This document shows positions 17,471-26,694 of a DNA stretch of 64,000 nt, piece by piece. The stretch's first letter is position 1; each line of letters opens with the position of its first letter. Where the stretch lies: assembly GCF_029029525.1 (NCBI RefSeq), contig NZ_JAKJSC010000009.1:80289-144288 (forward strand), given 5' to 3'. The notes below the pieces were generated by a model. It did no database searches, was not told the DNA's origin, and saw nothing but the letters and a program-made list of their open reading frames with translations. Source of the stretch: Labilibaculum sp. DW002. GTDB lineage: Bacteria; Bacteroidota; Bacteroidia; Bacteroidales; Marinifilaceae. The translations under genes and the position numbers were made by a program.

Positions 17471-17699
17471 AAATTGCTTCTTTATAATTGTTCTTAAAAA
17501 AGGAAAAGCCCCGAAGACACTGAAACAAACAAACATATAACTATTTAGATTTTTACTAAATTACATTTGTTGTATTTTTTCAACATTTAGACCAATTGCC
17601 AAGTCACAACACTCTACAATTAAGGGAATTGAGAATATTCTCACTAAAAAGAAACTCCTTTACTTTACAGATCAAATTCTTTAATGCTTTTTTTAAAAA

Positions 17700-18278
17700 T
17701 TAGAGTGCGTTAATATCCTTCGGAGAATTAGCATTTAAAAATAATTTAGAGCTATAATATGCCAGTTCATGCGCAATTATAAACGACTTACCATTAAGTA
17801 AATCTAGTAATTCCATCATTTTATAATTACCTGATAACAGTTCCTTTTCAATTATCGGTAAACAAGATGAGTTAAAAATAGAGATTAGTGGTTGTCTTCT
17901 ATCTGTATCATCTATAGGACATATAAAATTAGCATCCATGATATTTGAAAGCATATCTAAAAATAATTGTTCTGGAACATTAGGAACATCACAAGAAATG
18001 ACAGCATAAAAATCAGATTTGATAGCCTTCATACATGAATAGATTCCACCTATTGGTCCACAATCTTTTATTTCATCAGCTACAACTGGAATATTTAAAT
18101 AGGAATAACAATCCTTATTTGAACTTATCACAAGCTGATCACAAATTGCTTGTAAAGCTTCAATAGGATATTCAATTAGTCTTTTTCCTTTGTGCTCAAC
18201 TAATCCTTTTTCAGTTCCCATTCTTGAGCTTTTACCACCAGATAAAATAATTCCCGTCACTTTTCTTGATCCACTCAT
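17700..18278 (-). CDS. mobA: Molybdenum cofactor guanylyltransferase
   Basis: The 192-residue protein has the nucleotidyltransferase signature of MobA: GIILSGGKSSRMGTEKGLVE near residues 9-28 and the metal-binding AVISCDVPNVP near residues 93-103. It attaches GMP to molybdopterin to make the bis-MGD cofactor needed by DMSO-reductase-family enzymes in the cytoplasm before Tat export. It lies directly upstream of the reductase operon on the same strand (333-bp gap), which supports cofactor supply for that enzyme. Length and N-terminal motif are typical. Confidence 0.92.
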   Translation of the reverse strand: MSGSRKVTGIILSGGKSSRMGTEKGLVEHKGKRLIEYPIEALQAICDQLVISSNKDCYSYLNIPVVADEIKDCGPIGGIYSCMKAIKSDFYAVISCDVPNVPEQLFLDMLSNIMDANFICPIDDTDRRQPLISIFNSSCLPIIEKELLSGNYKMMELLDLLNGKSFIIAHELAYYSSKLFLNANSPKDINAL

Positions 18279-18400
18279 ACTTCAAATATAAGAAGAAATT
18301 AAAACCCAAAAAATCGGACAAATAGGTCTTTATATTTTGAAACCAGAACTACTATAATTATATTTAGAATCATTTTAAATAAAATTTAAATCCAGAAAAT

Positions 18401-19021
18401 ATGAAAAAGATGATATTATTATATTGTATACTCCTTTCTGGCTTTGTTAATGCAAATAACACTATGAGCGAAAAGAATAAAGAAGATAAATATGAACTAG
18501 CTACATTTGGAGCTGGTTGTTTTTGGTGTGTAGAAGCAATTTTCCAAGAACTAAAAGGAGTTGAGAGTGTAGTTTCGGGCTATATGGGAGGCAATGGGGA
18601 GACAACATATAAGGAGGTTTGTACAGGTCAAACAGGACATGCCGAAGTTTGTCAAATTAAATTTAATCCTCGCATAATAAGCTTTGAAGAACTTCTTGAA
18701 ATATTTTGGCAAGTGCACGATCCTACAACTCTAAATAGACAAGGGGCTGATGTTGGAACACAGTATAGATCTGCAATCTTTTATCATTCAGAAGAACAAA
18801 AGAATATATCTGAATCAATAAAAGCAAAATTAAATGAAAGTGGTGCATGGGACAATCCAATCATCACTGAAATTTCCATTAAATCTAAATTCTACAAAGC
18901 TGAAAATTATCATCAGGACTATTTCAACAGTAATTCTAACCAGCCATACTGTTCAATGGTTATAAAACCTAAGCAAGATAAATTTAAAAAAGCCTTTAAA
19001 CATAGGCTTAAAAATCACTAA
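18401..19021 (+). CDS. msrA: Peptide-methionine (S)-S-oxide reductase, probably exported
   Basis: The 206-residue protein carries the MsrA core with the catalytic FGAGCFWCVEAIF near residues 33-45, GYMGGNGETTYKEVC, GHAEVCQI, DVGTQYRSAIFY and NYHQDYF. It reduces methionine-S-sulfoxide in proteins. The first 19 residues (MKKMILLYCILLSGFVNAN) look like a Sec signal peptide, so it likely acts in the periplasm, unlike the cytoplasmic housekeeping form. MsrB is not fused or adjacent. It is a single gene, divergent from mobA and followed by a strong terminator. Confidence 0.95.
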   Translation: MKKMILLYCILLSGFVNANNTMSEKNKEDKYELATFGAGCFWCVEAIFQELKGVESVVSGYMGGNGETTYKEVCTGQTGHAEVCQIKFNPRIISFEELLEIFWQVHDPTTLNRQGADVGTQYRSAIFYHSEEQKNISESIKAKLNESGAWDNPIITEISIKSKFYKAENYHQDYFNSNSNQPYCSMVIKPKQDKFKKAFKHRLKNH

Positions 19022-19023
19022 AC

Positions 19024-19052
19024 AAAAATGCCAGATAATTTCTGGCATTTTT
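19024..19052 (+). terminator. Terminator of msrA
   Basis: Stem AAAAATGCCAGA / TCTGGCATTTTT with a four-base loop, three bases after the msrA stop. Confidence 0.9.
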
Positions 19053-19176
19053 GTTTCCCACCTTTTATTTTAATCAATTCACACGATTATTCTGCATTTT
19101 CACAAGGTTCACCATCTATTTTATCAAACCTCCCCAACTACTTAACAATAAGAATATTCCTATCAATAAATAGTTC

Positions 19177-19184
19177 TATATTTG
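19177..19184 (+). promoter_or_regulatory. -7 promoter element of the secreted protein gene
   Basis: TATATTTG matches TAnnTTTG exactly and lies 29 bases before the ATG at 19214, which supports that start over the upstream one at 19028. Confidence 0.5.
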
Positions 19185-19213
19185 TATTGACTACTCAACC
19201 AAAATTTAATTTT

Positions 19214-19867
19214 ATGAATAAACATCTACTCCTTTTACTTTCTTGTATTTTCATTTTTCAATTCGGTTATACTCAAGCCAAATCGGAAATAAATAATTAC
19301 CCTAACTGGGGCATAATGCAATACAAAGTTATCACTGAAGATAATGTATCAGAAAATGAAATATATCAGAATGAATTATTTCAAAAAGGAAAATTAACCA
19401 CGAATGAGAACCTTGAATTAAACGCTCTTAAATTTCGCTATAATATTAAAAAAGATGAAATTGAATGTAGAGTTGGTGCACAGCATAGCATTATTAACTT
19501 TCCTCAAGCAATAAAAGAAATCAGCATTGATGGAACTTGTTACGAATATCAAAAATATCTTGTTAAAAAAGATACTGCTAAAGGCTATTTACTAAAGCTA
19601 CATGGAGGAGATCAAACTATTTATGCAAAATATTACATTCCAAAAAATAAAACAATTGCCCCTGAAAGTAAAACTTATTATTTACTGAAAAATAAAGGAC
19701 AGCTTCCTAAAAAGATTAGTTCGATAAGAAGCACAATTACGAACCATTTTGGAAAGCAGGAAAAAGAAATTCGGGAATATGATCGAAAAAATAATATTAA
19801 CTGGAACAACCCAATGGATTTAAAAAAGTTAATTAGCTACCTTTCAAGTTTAAAACAGACAATGTAG
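19214..19867 (+). CDS. Secreted protein of unknown function
   Basis: From the ATG at 19214 the 217-residue protein begins with a clear Sec signal peptide (MNKHLLLLLSCIFIFQFGYTQA, cleaved near residue 22). The frame is open back to 19028, but the part before 19214 overlaps the msrA terminator and a -7 box, so I reject it. The mature protein is rich in Lys, Asn and Tyr, with no motif I recognise; it has a single Cys pair far apart. Its last 35 bases overlap the 3' end of the convergent menE gene, so there is no terminator between them. It is likely periplasmic or surface-exposed. Confidence 0.65.
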   Translation: MNKHLLLLLSCIFIFQFGYTQAKSEINNYPNWGIMQYKVITEDNVSENEIYQNELFQKGKLTTNENLELNALKFRYNIKKDEIECRVGAQHSIINFPQAIKEISIDGTCYEYQKYLVKKDTAKGYLLKLHGGDQTIYAKYYIPKNKTIAPESKTYYLLKNKGQLPKKISSIRSTITNHFGKQEKEIREYDRKNNINWNNPMDLKKLISYLSSLKQTM

Positions 19868-20912
19868 CCTCTCTTTTCAATTTCCCATTTGGAGTTTTAA
19901 TAAATTCCTTAATAAAAAAAATATCTCTGGCTTGTTCGAACTTATCGAGCAAGCCTTTTATTTTTACTTGAAGTTTCAATTTATCATTTTCTGCAGCTAT
20001 TGGATTTTCTACGAGTAAGACTAGCTTCTGACCTAACTTTTCATCTGGTACTCCAGCTAAAAAAAATGGCGCAGAAATCACATTCTGTAGTTTTGCTTCA
20101 ATTGTTTCTGGGAACAATTTGATACCTCCTGAATTTACAACATTGTCGTACCGCCCAAGCCAAGTAAATTGTTTATCATCAATTAAATCAACAACATCGT
20201 TGGTTACAATTGGTAAGGATAAAACCTGAGGTGCATTAATTTTCAAACAACTTCTCTCATCGAGAGAAAATGTGACATCGCCTAAACCTTTAAAATATTT
20301 GGATTGATTTGGTCCATTTAAAGGTTTAATTGCCACATGGGAAACCGTTTCAGTCATTCCATAACTAGAAAAACATCTTGTAGTCAAATTCTGAATTTGC
20401 TTTTCTAGTTTGAAATCAACTGCTCCTCCTCCTATCAGCAAATTATTAATTAATCCTAATGTACTAGGTGATTTTAGGCTATTAACCAATTGAAGTGGAA
20501 CCATAGCTGCAAAATCCACTTTAGTGTTGATACTTTCCAAAGGATTTCCATTTGGATCAACTAAAATTAGGTTTAGTTGCCACAAAAAGGCACGAACAAT
20601 CATCATTTTACCAGCAATATAGTTTGCTGATAAACAAAGAAGTGCTGATTGCCCATTCTCAAAACCAAAAAAATCGCCTGTTAGCTTTGCTGAATTTAGC
20701 ATCTTCTGTTTAGAGAGTGTAACTTCTTTGGGCACACCTGTGGAACCTGACGTTTTTGCAATAACAGAATCTTTTGAATCGAACCATTCTAAAATAAAAG
20801 CATAAACATCTCTCTCCCATTGAAAGGAGCTATTGTTTACACGTTCCTCGCAATGATGGTATAGTGCCTCACCTGCAAAATATTTCCCATTTATGGTCAA
20901 TTCCTCTTTCAT
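19833..20912 (-). CDS. menE: o-Succinylbenzoate-CoA ligase
   Basis: The 359-residue protein is an AMP-forming acyl-CoA synthetase: AKTSGSTGVPKEVTLS near residues 54-69 (P-loop), SYGMTETVSHVAI (A5-type motif), and TWLGRYDNVVNSGGIKLFP (A7/A8 motifs), ending with the catalytic Lys region TPNGKLKRE. It activates o-succinylbenzoate to its CoA ester in menaquinone synthesis. It is shorter than MenE of Bacillus or E. coli (about 450-490 residues) because the N-terminal part is reduced, as in other Bacteroidota. It follows menC by six bases in the order menA-menC-menE. Confidence 0.92.
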   Translation of the reverse strand: MKEELTINGKYFAGEALYHHCEERVNNSSFQWERDVYAFILEWFDSKDSVIAKTSGSTGVPKEVTLSKQKMLNSAKLTGDFFGFENGQSALLCLSANYIAGKMMIVRAFLWQLNLILVDPNGNPLESINTKVDFAAMVPLQLVNSLKSPSTLGLINNLLIGGGAVDFKLEKQIQNLTTRCFSSYGMTETVSHVAIKPLNGPNQSKYFKGLGDVTFSLDERSCLKINAPQVLSLPIVTNDVVDLIDDKQFTWLGRYDNVVNSGGIKLFPETIEAKLQNVISAPFFLAGVPDEKLGQKLVLLVENPIAAENDKLKLQVKIKGLLDKFEQARDIFFIKEFIKTPNGKLKREATLSVLNLKGS

Positions 20913-20918
20913 ATAACT

Positions 20919-21965
20919 TCAGAAATTAAGTTCCCACTTATTAGTCTTATTAAAAGCTAGCAAGCCTTTTTCCATATACAAAGGAGATACAATATTATTC
21001 GTATAAATTTGCCCAGTACCGAGTCCTTGTGGCATTGAATTGCTTAAGGTATAAGTCCATTGGGCAATTGCATTCAGGCCGATATTCGATTCTAAAGCAG
21101 AAGTTATCCACCAAGGAATATTTCGTTCATTTGCTAAAGTAATCCATTCTTCACTTCCTCTGATCCCACCTAATAAACTTGGCTTAAGAATAATATACTG
21201 AGGCTTAATTGTATCCAGTAATTCACGCTTCGTTTCGATCTCATGAATTCCGATTAGCTCCTCATCTAAAGCAATTGGTAGCGGGGTTTTCACGCACAAT
21301 TCAGCCATCTCGTTCCATTGACCAGCTTTTATTGGTTGCTCGATTGAATGTAAATCATATTGTGCTAATTGTTTTAATTTATCCAACGAATTCTGAGGTA
21401 AAAATGCTCCATTAGCATCTACTCTTAATTCAATTTGATCAACTGAAAATTCTTTTCTAATCGATTCTAAAAGCTTAATTTCATCATCAAAATTGATTGC
21501 TCCTATCTTAAGCTTTAAACAATTAAAACCATCTTCCAATTTTTGTTGAATCTGCTCTTTCATAAAGACTGAATCCCCCATCCAAACAAGGCCATTAATG
21601 GAAATTTGTGCAAGTCCTTTCGTAAATTCTGATGGAAACAACAGCTTACTCCCATTCGATTTTAAATCCAGAAAGGCAGTTTCTAACCCAAAATAAATTG
21701 AAGGCCAATTCTTTAATCCATTCTCAAGATAGTACCAAAAATCATCAATATTTTCACAAACCTCTTTTATTTTATCTTCGTATCCTGGCCTGTCATCAGA
21801 ACTCAAACCTTGAATGATAGAACACTCCCCAATTCCTTTAACAGAAGGTTTTTGATCATCCCAAACTCGAATGAACCAAGAATCTTTCTTTGTTAAAACC
21901 CCTCTAGAGGTTCCACTTGGACGTTTAAAATCTAAAGGATAATAATGAAAATCAGCTTTTAGCAT
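20919..21965 (-). CDS. menC: o-Succinylbenzoate synthase
   Basis: The 348-residue protein belongs to the enolase superfamily. The catalytic elements are visible in order: LKLKIGAINFDDEIK (general base Lys pair), ELRVDANGAF, SIEQPI, ALDEEL (the Asp/Glu/Asp metal ligands) and YIILKPSLLGG (second Lys). It dehydrates SHCHC to o-succinylbenzoate in the cytoplasm. Gene spacing is three bases from menA upstream and six from menE downstream. The family also includes Ala-Glu epimerases, but its place between menA and menE settles the assignment. Confidence 0.94.
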   Translation of the reverse strand: MLKADFHYYPLDFKRPSGTSRGVLTKKDSWFIRVWDDQKPSVKGIGECSIIQGLSSDDRPGYEDKIKEVCENIDDFWYYLENGLKNWPSIYFGLETAFLDLKSNGSKLLFPSEFTKGLAQISINGLVWMGDSVFMKEQIQQKLEDGFNCLKLKIGAINFDDEIKLLESIRKEFSVDQIELRVDANGAFLPQNSLDKLKQLAQYDLHSIEQPIKAGQWNEMAELCVKTPLPIALDEELIGIHEIETKRELLDTIKPQYIILKPSLLGGIRGSEEWITLANERNIPWWITSALESNIGLNAIAQWTYTLSNSMPQGLGTGQIYTNNIVSPLYMEKGLLAFNKTNKWELNF

Positions 21966-21968
21966 TTG

Positions 21969-22880
21969 TTAAAATAATTTTAGAATTAATCCAAGGCCAA
22001 AACACAAACTAAATAAGAATGTACTAATGGCTAATTTTTTTAATTCTGGATCTAGTTCTCTTGAATTGACATTTTTGATTACCACAATAATATTTCTGAT
22101 AAAGAATGGAAAACTAAACAAAAACAACAACTGTAGAGCCGAATCCCATTTAAAGAAAGTATATAAACATGCAGAAAGCATTGCAATAAATATTAAAGTC
22201 AAATGGTATATTTTAGCTTTTTCAGCTCCCATTTTGACAACAATGGTTATTTTTCCTGTTTTGCTATCATTTTCAACATCACGCATATTATTTAAATTTA
22301 ATACACCGACACTTAGCAAGCCAATTGATATTGCTGGCAATACTGTTATCCAATTTAAACTACCTGTGTGCAGAAAATAAGATCCAATTACACCAACCAA
22401 TCCAAAAAAGATAAAAACAAATAAATCGCCAAAGCCCATATAACCATATGGGTTCTTGCCTATTGTATAATTTATAGCTGCGCCTATTGCTAAAACTCCA
22501 ACACCCAAAAGAATTAATCCTTCTTGCAGACTAATTAGCTGTAGACCTTCATAAATTAGATATGAGCCTGTTATCAGCGATAATACAATAAAGACAAACA
22601 ACATGTTCTTCATTTCCTTTTTACTAATGTCTCCACTTTGAACGGCCCGCTCAGGGCCAATTCGATTTTCATTGTCAGCACCAGAAATTGAATCACCTAA
22701 ATCATTTGCCAGATTCGATAGAATCTGCAAAAAAAGAGTGGTTGTAATGGCCAATATAAATATAGATGAATTGAATTTATCATGTGATGCTGCTAAAAAG
22801 CTTCCAAGTAAAATACTCGAAAGGGCTAAAGGAAGGGTTCTTAATCTAAAGGCATGAATCCATGCTTTCGTTTTACTCAT
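21969..22880 (-). CDS. menA: 1,4-Dihydroxy-2-naphthoate polyprenyltransferase
   Basis: The 303-residue protein is a UbiA-superfamily prenyltransferase with eight or nine membrane helices. The first Asp-rich motif appears as NDLGDSISGADNENRIGPER near residues 59-78 and the second around NNMRDVENDSKTGK near residues 196-209; both bind Mg-diphosphate of the prenyl donor. It joins the prenyl side chain to DHNA in the inner membrane to give demethylmenaquinone. It is the first gene of the menA-menC-menE operon. Length is typical. Confidence 0.94.
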   Translation of the reverse strand: MSKTKAWIHAFRLRTLPLALSSILLGSFLAASHDKFNSSIFILAITTTLFLQILSNLANDLGDSISGADNENRIGPERAVQSGDISKKEMKNMLFVFIVLSLITGSYLIYEGLQLISLQEGLILLGVGVLAIGAAINYTIGKNPYGYMGFGDLFVFIFFGLVGVIGSYFLHTGSLNWITVLPAISIGLLSVGVLNLNNMRDVENDSKTGKITIVVKMGAEKAKIYHLTLIFIAMLSACLYTFFKWDSALQLLFLFSFPFFIRNIIVVIKNVNSRELDPELKKLAISTFLFSLCFGLGLILKLF

Positions 22881-22934
22881 AAATAGTAGAAAAATTGAAA
22901 TTCAAAGTTAAAAAATTGCCTGCACACTGCAAGA

Positions 22935-22963
22935 CAAAAAAAGAGTGATGCTAAGCATCACTC
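22935..22963 (-). terminator. Terminator of the Tat-signal protein gene
   Basis: Inverted repeat GAGTGATG / CATCACTC with a short loop; the + strand A-run to its left becomes a U-run on the minus strand. It lies between the small Tat-signal gene and menA. Confidence 0.8.
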
Positions 22964-23008
22964 CATAATTTCCATAGGAAATGTAATAATTAAAGATAAA
23001 AAAGGTTT

Positions 23009-23377
23009 TTAAGCTTCCAATTCAGGCGTTATCGCATCGGCAAATTGTTTTGAAAGAGCAATGTACTCCTGCTTAAAATCATCCTCTTTCAAATATTCTT
23101 TAATTTGCTCTTGCCAACCATCAGCCTGAGCTGACAATTCCATTATTTTATGCTTGTTACTAACATCAGCATTATTAATTTTCTCATTTTCTACAACCTC
23201 AATGTATTCATTCACCCAAACCTTATAATTTTCCAAAAATTGACGTCGATCTTGTTTCGATGAAAAACGATTTGGATTAATATCCGCAAAAGCTTCCTTA
23301 TCAATTAAAGTAGCAGCACCAACTGCAACCCCTAATTTCTGAAGAAAACCTCGTCTGTTTGTGTTTTTATTACTCAT
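23009..23377 (-). CDS. Small protein with twin-arginine signal, unknown function
   Basis: The 122-residue protein starts with a probable Tat signal (NRRGFLQKLG followed by VAVGAATLI and a cut near AFA at residue 31). The remaining 90 residues are charged and predicted helical, with no Cys or His cluster that would explain export in the folded state. Such short Tat-signal proteins in Bacteroidota often accompany cofactor-bearing partners, but none is adjacent. The gene stands alone, with its own terminator, between menA and the divergent HD gene. I do not recognise the mature domain. Confidence 0.7.
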   Translation of the reverse strand: MSNKNTNRRGFLQKLGVAVGAATLIDKEAFADINPNRFSSKQDRRQFLENYKVWVNEYIEVVENEKINNADVSNKHKIMELSAQADGWQEQIKEYLKEDDFKQEYIALSKQFADAITPELEA

Positions 23378-23522
23378 TTCATATAATTTAAGACTTTCAA
23401 GTCTTAAATCTACTATATTAAATTAGTTTAAAAAAGAATAGCAATTAGAATTTGAGTCTCATAGATTGAAAAACTATCTTAAAGATCATAAAAAGCAGTT
23501 TCAAGAATAAAAGTAACAAAAC

Positions 23523-24122
23523 ATGATGCTCATGACTAACAAACATATACCAACACGCGAAGAAGCATTCACTTTACTGAAAAAATACACCAAGTCTGAA
23601 AGCTTAAGAAAACATGGACTAGCGGTTGAAGCGGTTATGCGATACTATGCTAAGAAGTACAATGAAGATGAAGAAAAGTGGGGCGTAATTGGCCTTGTAC
23701 ATGATTTAGATTGGGATCAATTTCCAGAGGATCATTGCAATAAAACAAGAGAAATTCTGGAGCAGGAAAATTGGCCAGAAGAGTACATTAGAGCCATTCA
23801 AAGTCATGCATGGCTAACCTGCACAGAAGTTGAACCAAAAAGCCTATTAGAAAAAACACTTTATGCTGTTGATGAATTAACTGGATTGGTTACTACTACA
23901 GCTTTAATTCGTCCTTCTAAATCGGTTATGGATGTTAAAGTTAAATCGGTAAAAAGAAACTGGAAAAACAAACGTTTTGCAGCTGGAGTTGACCGAACTG
24001 TTATTGCGCGTGGAGCTGATATGCTAGATATCGAACTTGAAGACTTAATTCATGATTGCATTAAAGGAATGCAGAAGATTGCTAGTGAGTTAGGCTTAAA
24101 TGGAAGTGATCTAAATACTTAA
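23523..24122 (+). CDS. HD domain phosphohydrolase-like protein
   Basis: The 199-residue protein has an HD-type metal site: an upstream His in LRKHGLAVEAV near residue 36 and GLVHDLDWDQFPEDH near residues 59-73, with a later His-Ala-Trp and Asp-Glu pair. Proteins of this size with the same layout (HDIG-type) are probable metal-dependent hydrolases of nucleotides, but no substrate is known for this subgroup. Three close ATGs (23523, 23526, 23535) could serve as start. It precedes an orphan sensor kinase by 70 bp on the same strand; a functional connection is not shown. Confidence 0.75.
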   Translation: MMLMTNKHIPTREEAFTLLKKYTKSESLRKHGLAVEAVMRYYAKKYNEDEEKWGVIGLVHDLDWDQFPEDHCNKTREILEQENWPEEYIRAIQSHAWLTCTEVEPKSLLEKTLYAVDELTGLVTTTALIRPSKSVMDVKVKSVKRNWKNKRFAAGVDRTVIARGADMLDIELEDLIHDCIKGMQKIASELGLNGSDLNT

Positions 24123-24192
24123 GTACTAAAACAAATTCAAAAACTCTTTCGTAGTAGTACGAAAGCAATTCATTTAATCTAAACATGACAAT

Positions 24193-26076
24193 ATGCCAAA
24201 ATTATCATATTTACTCTTCGTTTATTTTATTTTATCCATTCCAAACAATACCTTTTCAACTAAATTATTTGCTCAAGAACAAAATAATTCAGAGCAAAAT
24301 GTTTTAGTACTTCATAGCTATCACCAGGGACTGGCATGGACTGACAGCATTACTAGTGGAATACGCGCCGTTTTTAAAGACCGACCAGATATTAATCTCA
24401 TTTTTGAATATCTAGACACTAAGCGGAATTATAATGAAGAGTATTTTACCGCTTTGCAAAACATCTACAAAGTAAAAGCCAAACAAATTCCTTTTCAAGC
24501 AATTATTACCAGCGACAATGCTGCTTTTACTTTTATGAAAGATCATGGAAGCAAATTCTATCCAGACATTCCTGTTATTTATTGTGGCGTAAATGATCTT
24601 GATCGAAATATACTAAAGGACTATCCCAACTTTTTTGGCTATGGAGAAAAAGCTGACCATCATGGTACACTATCTTCAATAAAAAAAATATTTCCAGAAA
24701 GAAAAAATATTTTCATTATCAATGATAACACGATTACTGGAAAAGCTATTCAAAGAGAGTTAGACGAAATTATTGAAGAATTTGAAGATGTTAATTTTGA
24801 ATCTATTTCAGAATTCACAATGGAGAGTTTGCAACAAACCATACGAAATTTGGATGATAGCTATGTAATTTACCTACTTGTTGTTAACAGAGATAAGAAC
24901 GGAAACTTCATATCCTACCAAAAAGGAATAACACAAATTAAAGAAGTAGCACATGTTCCAATATTCGGTTCTTGGGATTTTTACCTAAATAAAGGTTTAT
25001 TTGGGGGTAAAATTACAAGAGGATACGAACAAGGCAGTAGAGCAGCAACCCTTGCATTAAAATTAATGCAAGAATCATTCACCAACGACATACCGCAATT
25101 CAACTATTTACCTAGCACCTATGTTTTTGATCATAATGAATTGATTAAATTTGATATCTCTATAAATCAATTACCCGAAAATAGCATAATCTTAAATGAA
25201 CCAAAAGATTTAAGCTTACTTATAAAAATTAGCCTTATCAGTATAATCATATTGATTTTAGTCGTGCTAAGTTTAATAATTTGGTTAAAAATCAAACAAA
25301 AAAGAGCCATTGTACTACAAAATTTAGTCCTTGAAAAAACATCAAAATTAAATGAAACAAATCAAGAACTTGAAAAAGTAATACAAAACAAAGACAAATT
25401 TTTCTCCATTCTTGCACATGACCTAAGAGGCTCTATTGGCGTAATTTTAAACCTTTCTAGCTTTATAAATAATGAAGAAATTGAAATAAGCGAAGAAGAA
25501 AAAAATGAATTCAATAGAGACATATTTCATGTAGTTACGAGAACAAGTACTTTACTAGAAGATTTATTTTATTGGGGTACCAATCAAATAAAAGGTGGCC
25601 CAGAGCTAGACTATTCGCAATTTGATATTAATGAGGTTTTACAAGAAATATCCAAAACATTTAAAATTAACCTAAGCAACGTATCTTTTGAAATTGACGA
25701 TTCTTCTGAATTGAAAATCAATAGTGATTTAAACATTTGCAAGTTTATATTTCGCAACATTATTCAAAATGCAATAAAATATAGTAATAAGGGAGGTTGC
25801 GTGTGGATCCGATCCTATACTAAGGAGAATAAATTTTATATTGAGGTAAAGGATCAAGGTATTGGTATGTCAAAAGAAATTATTGAAAGTATCTATCAAA
25901 AAAATCCTATACGAATAGAAGGGCTATCCGGACAAAAAACAACTGGATTAGGGCTTCCTACTGTTCTTGATTATTTAGACATATTAGAAGGTGAGTTATT
26001 AATTAAAAGTGAATCAGGCAAAGGATCAACATTTACGATTGTATTGAGAAGTCATGAAGAATTGGAACAAGTTTAA
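24193..26076 (+). CDS. Hybrid sensor: ABC-substrate-binding-like periplasmic domain fused to histidine kinase
   Basis: The 627-residue protein has an N-terminal signal anchor, a periplasmic region of about 300 residues resembling the ABC_sub_bind family (PF04392; VLVLHSYHQGLAWTD, ITSDNAAFTFMKDHG, YCGVNDLDRN), one membrane helix at about 343-365, a HisKA domain with phospho-acceptor His409 in ILAHDLRGS, and a HATPase with NIIQNAIKYSNKGG, DQGIGMSKE and TTGLGLPTV. It should sense a small ligand in the periplasm and autophosphorylate. There is no response regulator beside it, so the partner is unknown. Upstream is the HD gene, downstream a convergent lipoprotein gene. Confidence 0.85.
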   Translation: MPKLSYLLFVYFILSIPNNTFSTKLFAQEQNNSEQNVLVLHSYHQGLAWTDSITSGIRAVFKDRPDINLIFEYLDTKRNYNEEYFTALQNIYKVKAKQIPFQAIITSDNAAFTFMKDHGSKFYPDIPVIYCGVNDLDRNILKDYPNFFGYGEKADHHGTLSSIKKIFPERKNIFIINDNTITGKAIQRELDEIIEEFEDVNFESISEFTMESLQQTIRNLDDSYVIYLLVVNRDKNGNFISYQKGITQIKEVAHVPIFGSWDFYLNKGLFGGKITRGYEQGSRAATLALKLMQESFTNDIPQFNYLPSTYVFDHNELIKFDISINQLPENSIILNEPKDLSLLIKISLISIIILILVVLSLIIWLKIKQKRAIVLQNLVLEKTSKLNETNQELEKVIQNKDKFFSILAHDLRGSIGVILNLSSFINNEEIEISEEEKNEFNRDIFHVVTRTSTLLEDLFYWGTNQIKGGPELDYSQFDINEVLQEISKTFKINLSNVSFEIDDSSELKINSDLNICKFIFRNIIQNAIKYSNKGGCVWIRSYTKENKFYIEVKDQGIGMSKEIIESIYQKNPIRIEGLSGQKTTGLGLPTVLDYLDILEGELLIKSESGKGSTFTIVLRSHEELEQV

Positions 26077-26154
26077 TAAACTTCAGATTTTTCTTCCATA
26101 ATATATTTTCACCTAACTGATATTGATGATACTATACGTATGTCTACGTTCTGA

Positions 26155-26694
26155 TTATAAATTATTCTTACTACTTTTTATCAAACCTTCTAGTATCCAT
26201 TTTTCATCTTTTTTCGTTAAAAAGAAATAAAGTGTATCCCAAACTCTTTCTCCTTTCACTAAAAAATAACAGGTTGCATTGATCACGAAATGTTTTTTAT
26301 TTCTTGTAAACATTGGTGGTGATATTAGAAAACAAACTACACCTTCACGATATATTAAACGATTCGTAATCTGATCTAAATACTTTTTAGGAATATATTT
26401 CCCAATTAGATTTGACTTTTGATAATCATATTGATGAATCATGTAATCGACTGTCTCAACATCTAAAACAGAATCAATCATTAATAAATCTGCTTTAATT
26501 AATTCATTAGGTAAATATCCAGCAAACTGATCTAAAATGAAAAATGTCTTGTAATTCGTACTATCATCAATTTGATTTACAACAAAAGCTTCTAAAGCTA
26601 CAGATATATCTTTATCATTGACCAATTCTTTGTTTTCAAAACAAGCACTCATAAAAAAGACAATCCCAATAAAAAATATTGCTCGATTAATCAT
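26155..26694 (-). CDS. Predicted lipoprotein, unknown function
   Basis: The 179-residue protein begins with a lipoprotein signal peptide ending in the lipobox MSAC (Cys18), so it is probably attached to the inner or outer membrane. The rest has a mixed helix/strand pattern with no motif I can name; the C-terminal part (YFLVKGERVWDTLYFFLTKK) looks like strands of a small alpha+beta fold. Its start codon overlaps the stop of the upstream GNAT gene by four bases (ATGA), so the two are coupled. Confidence 0.65.
   Translation of the reverse strand: MINRAIFFIGIVFFMSACFENKELVNDKDISVALEAFVVNQIDDSTNYKTFFILDQFAGYLPNELIKADLLMIDSVLDVETVDYMIHQYDYQKSNLIGKYIPKKYLDQITNRLIYREGVVCFLISPPMFTRNKKHFVINATCYFLVKGERVWDTLYFFLTKKDEKWILEGLIKSSKNNL

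Larger units (their letters stand above)
17367..17699 (-). other. Intergenic region upstream of the sulfur reductase operon
   Basis: This 333-bp gap contains a minus-strand TAnnTTTG element (17406-17413), and two perfect 14-bp palindromes, ATGCTCTAGAGCAT at 17457-17470 and TGAGAATATTCTCA at 17630-17643. No coding frame is convincing. Confidence 0.6.

Noticed and set aside
19028..19213. Upstream extension of the secreted protein gene
   Set aside because: It overlaps the msrA terminator and a -7 element, and a typical signal peptide begins at 19214.
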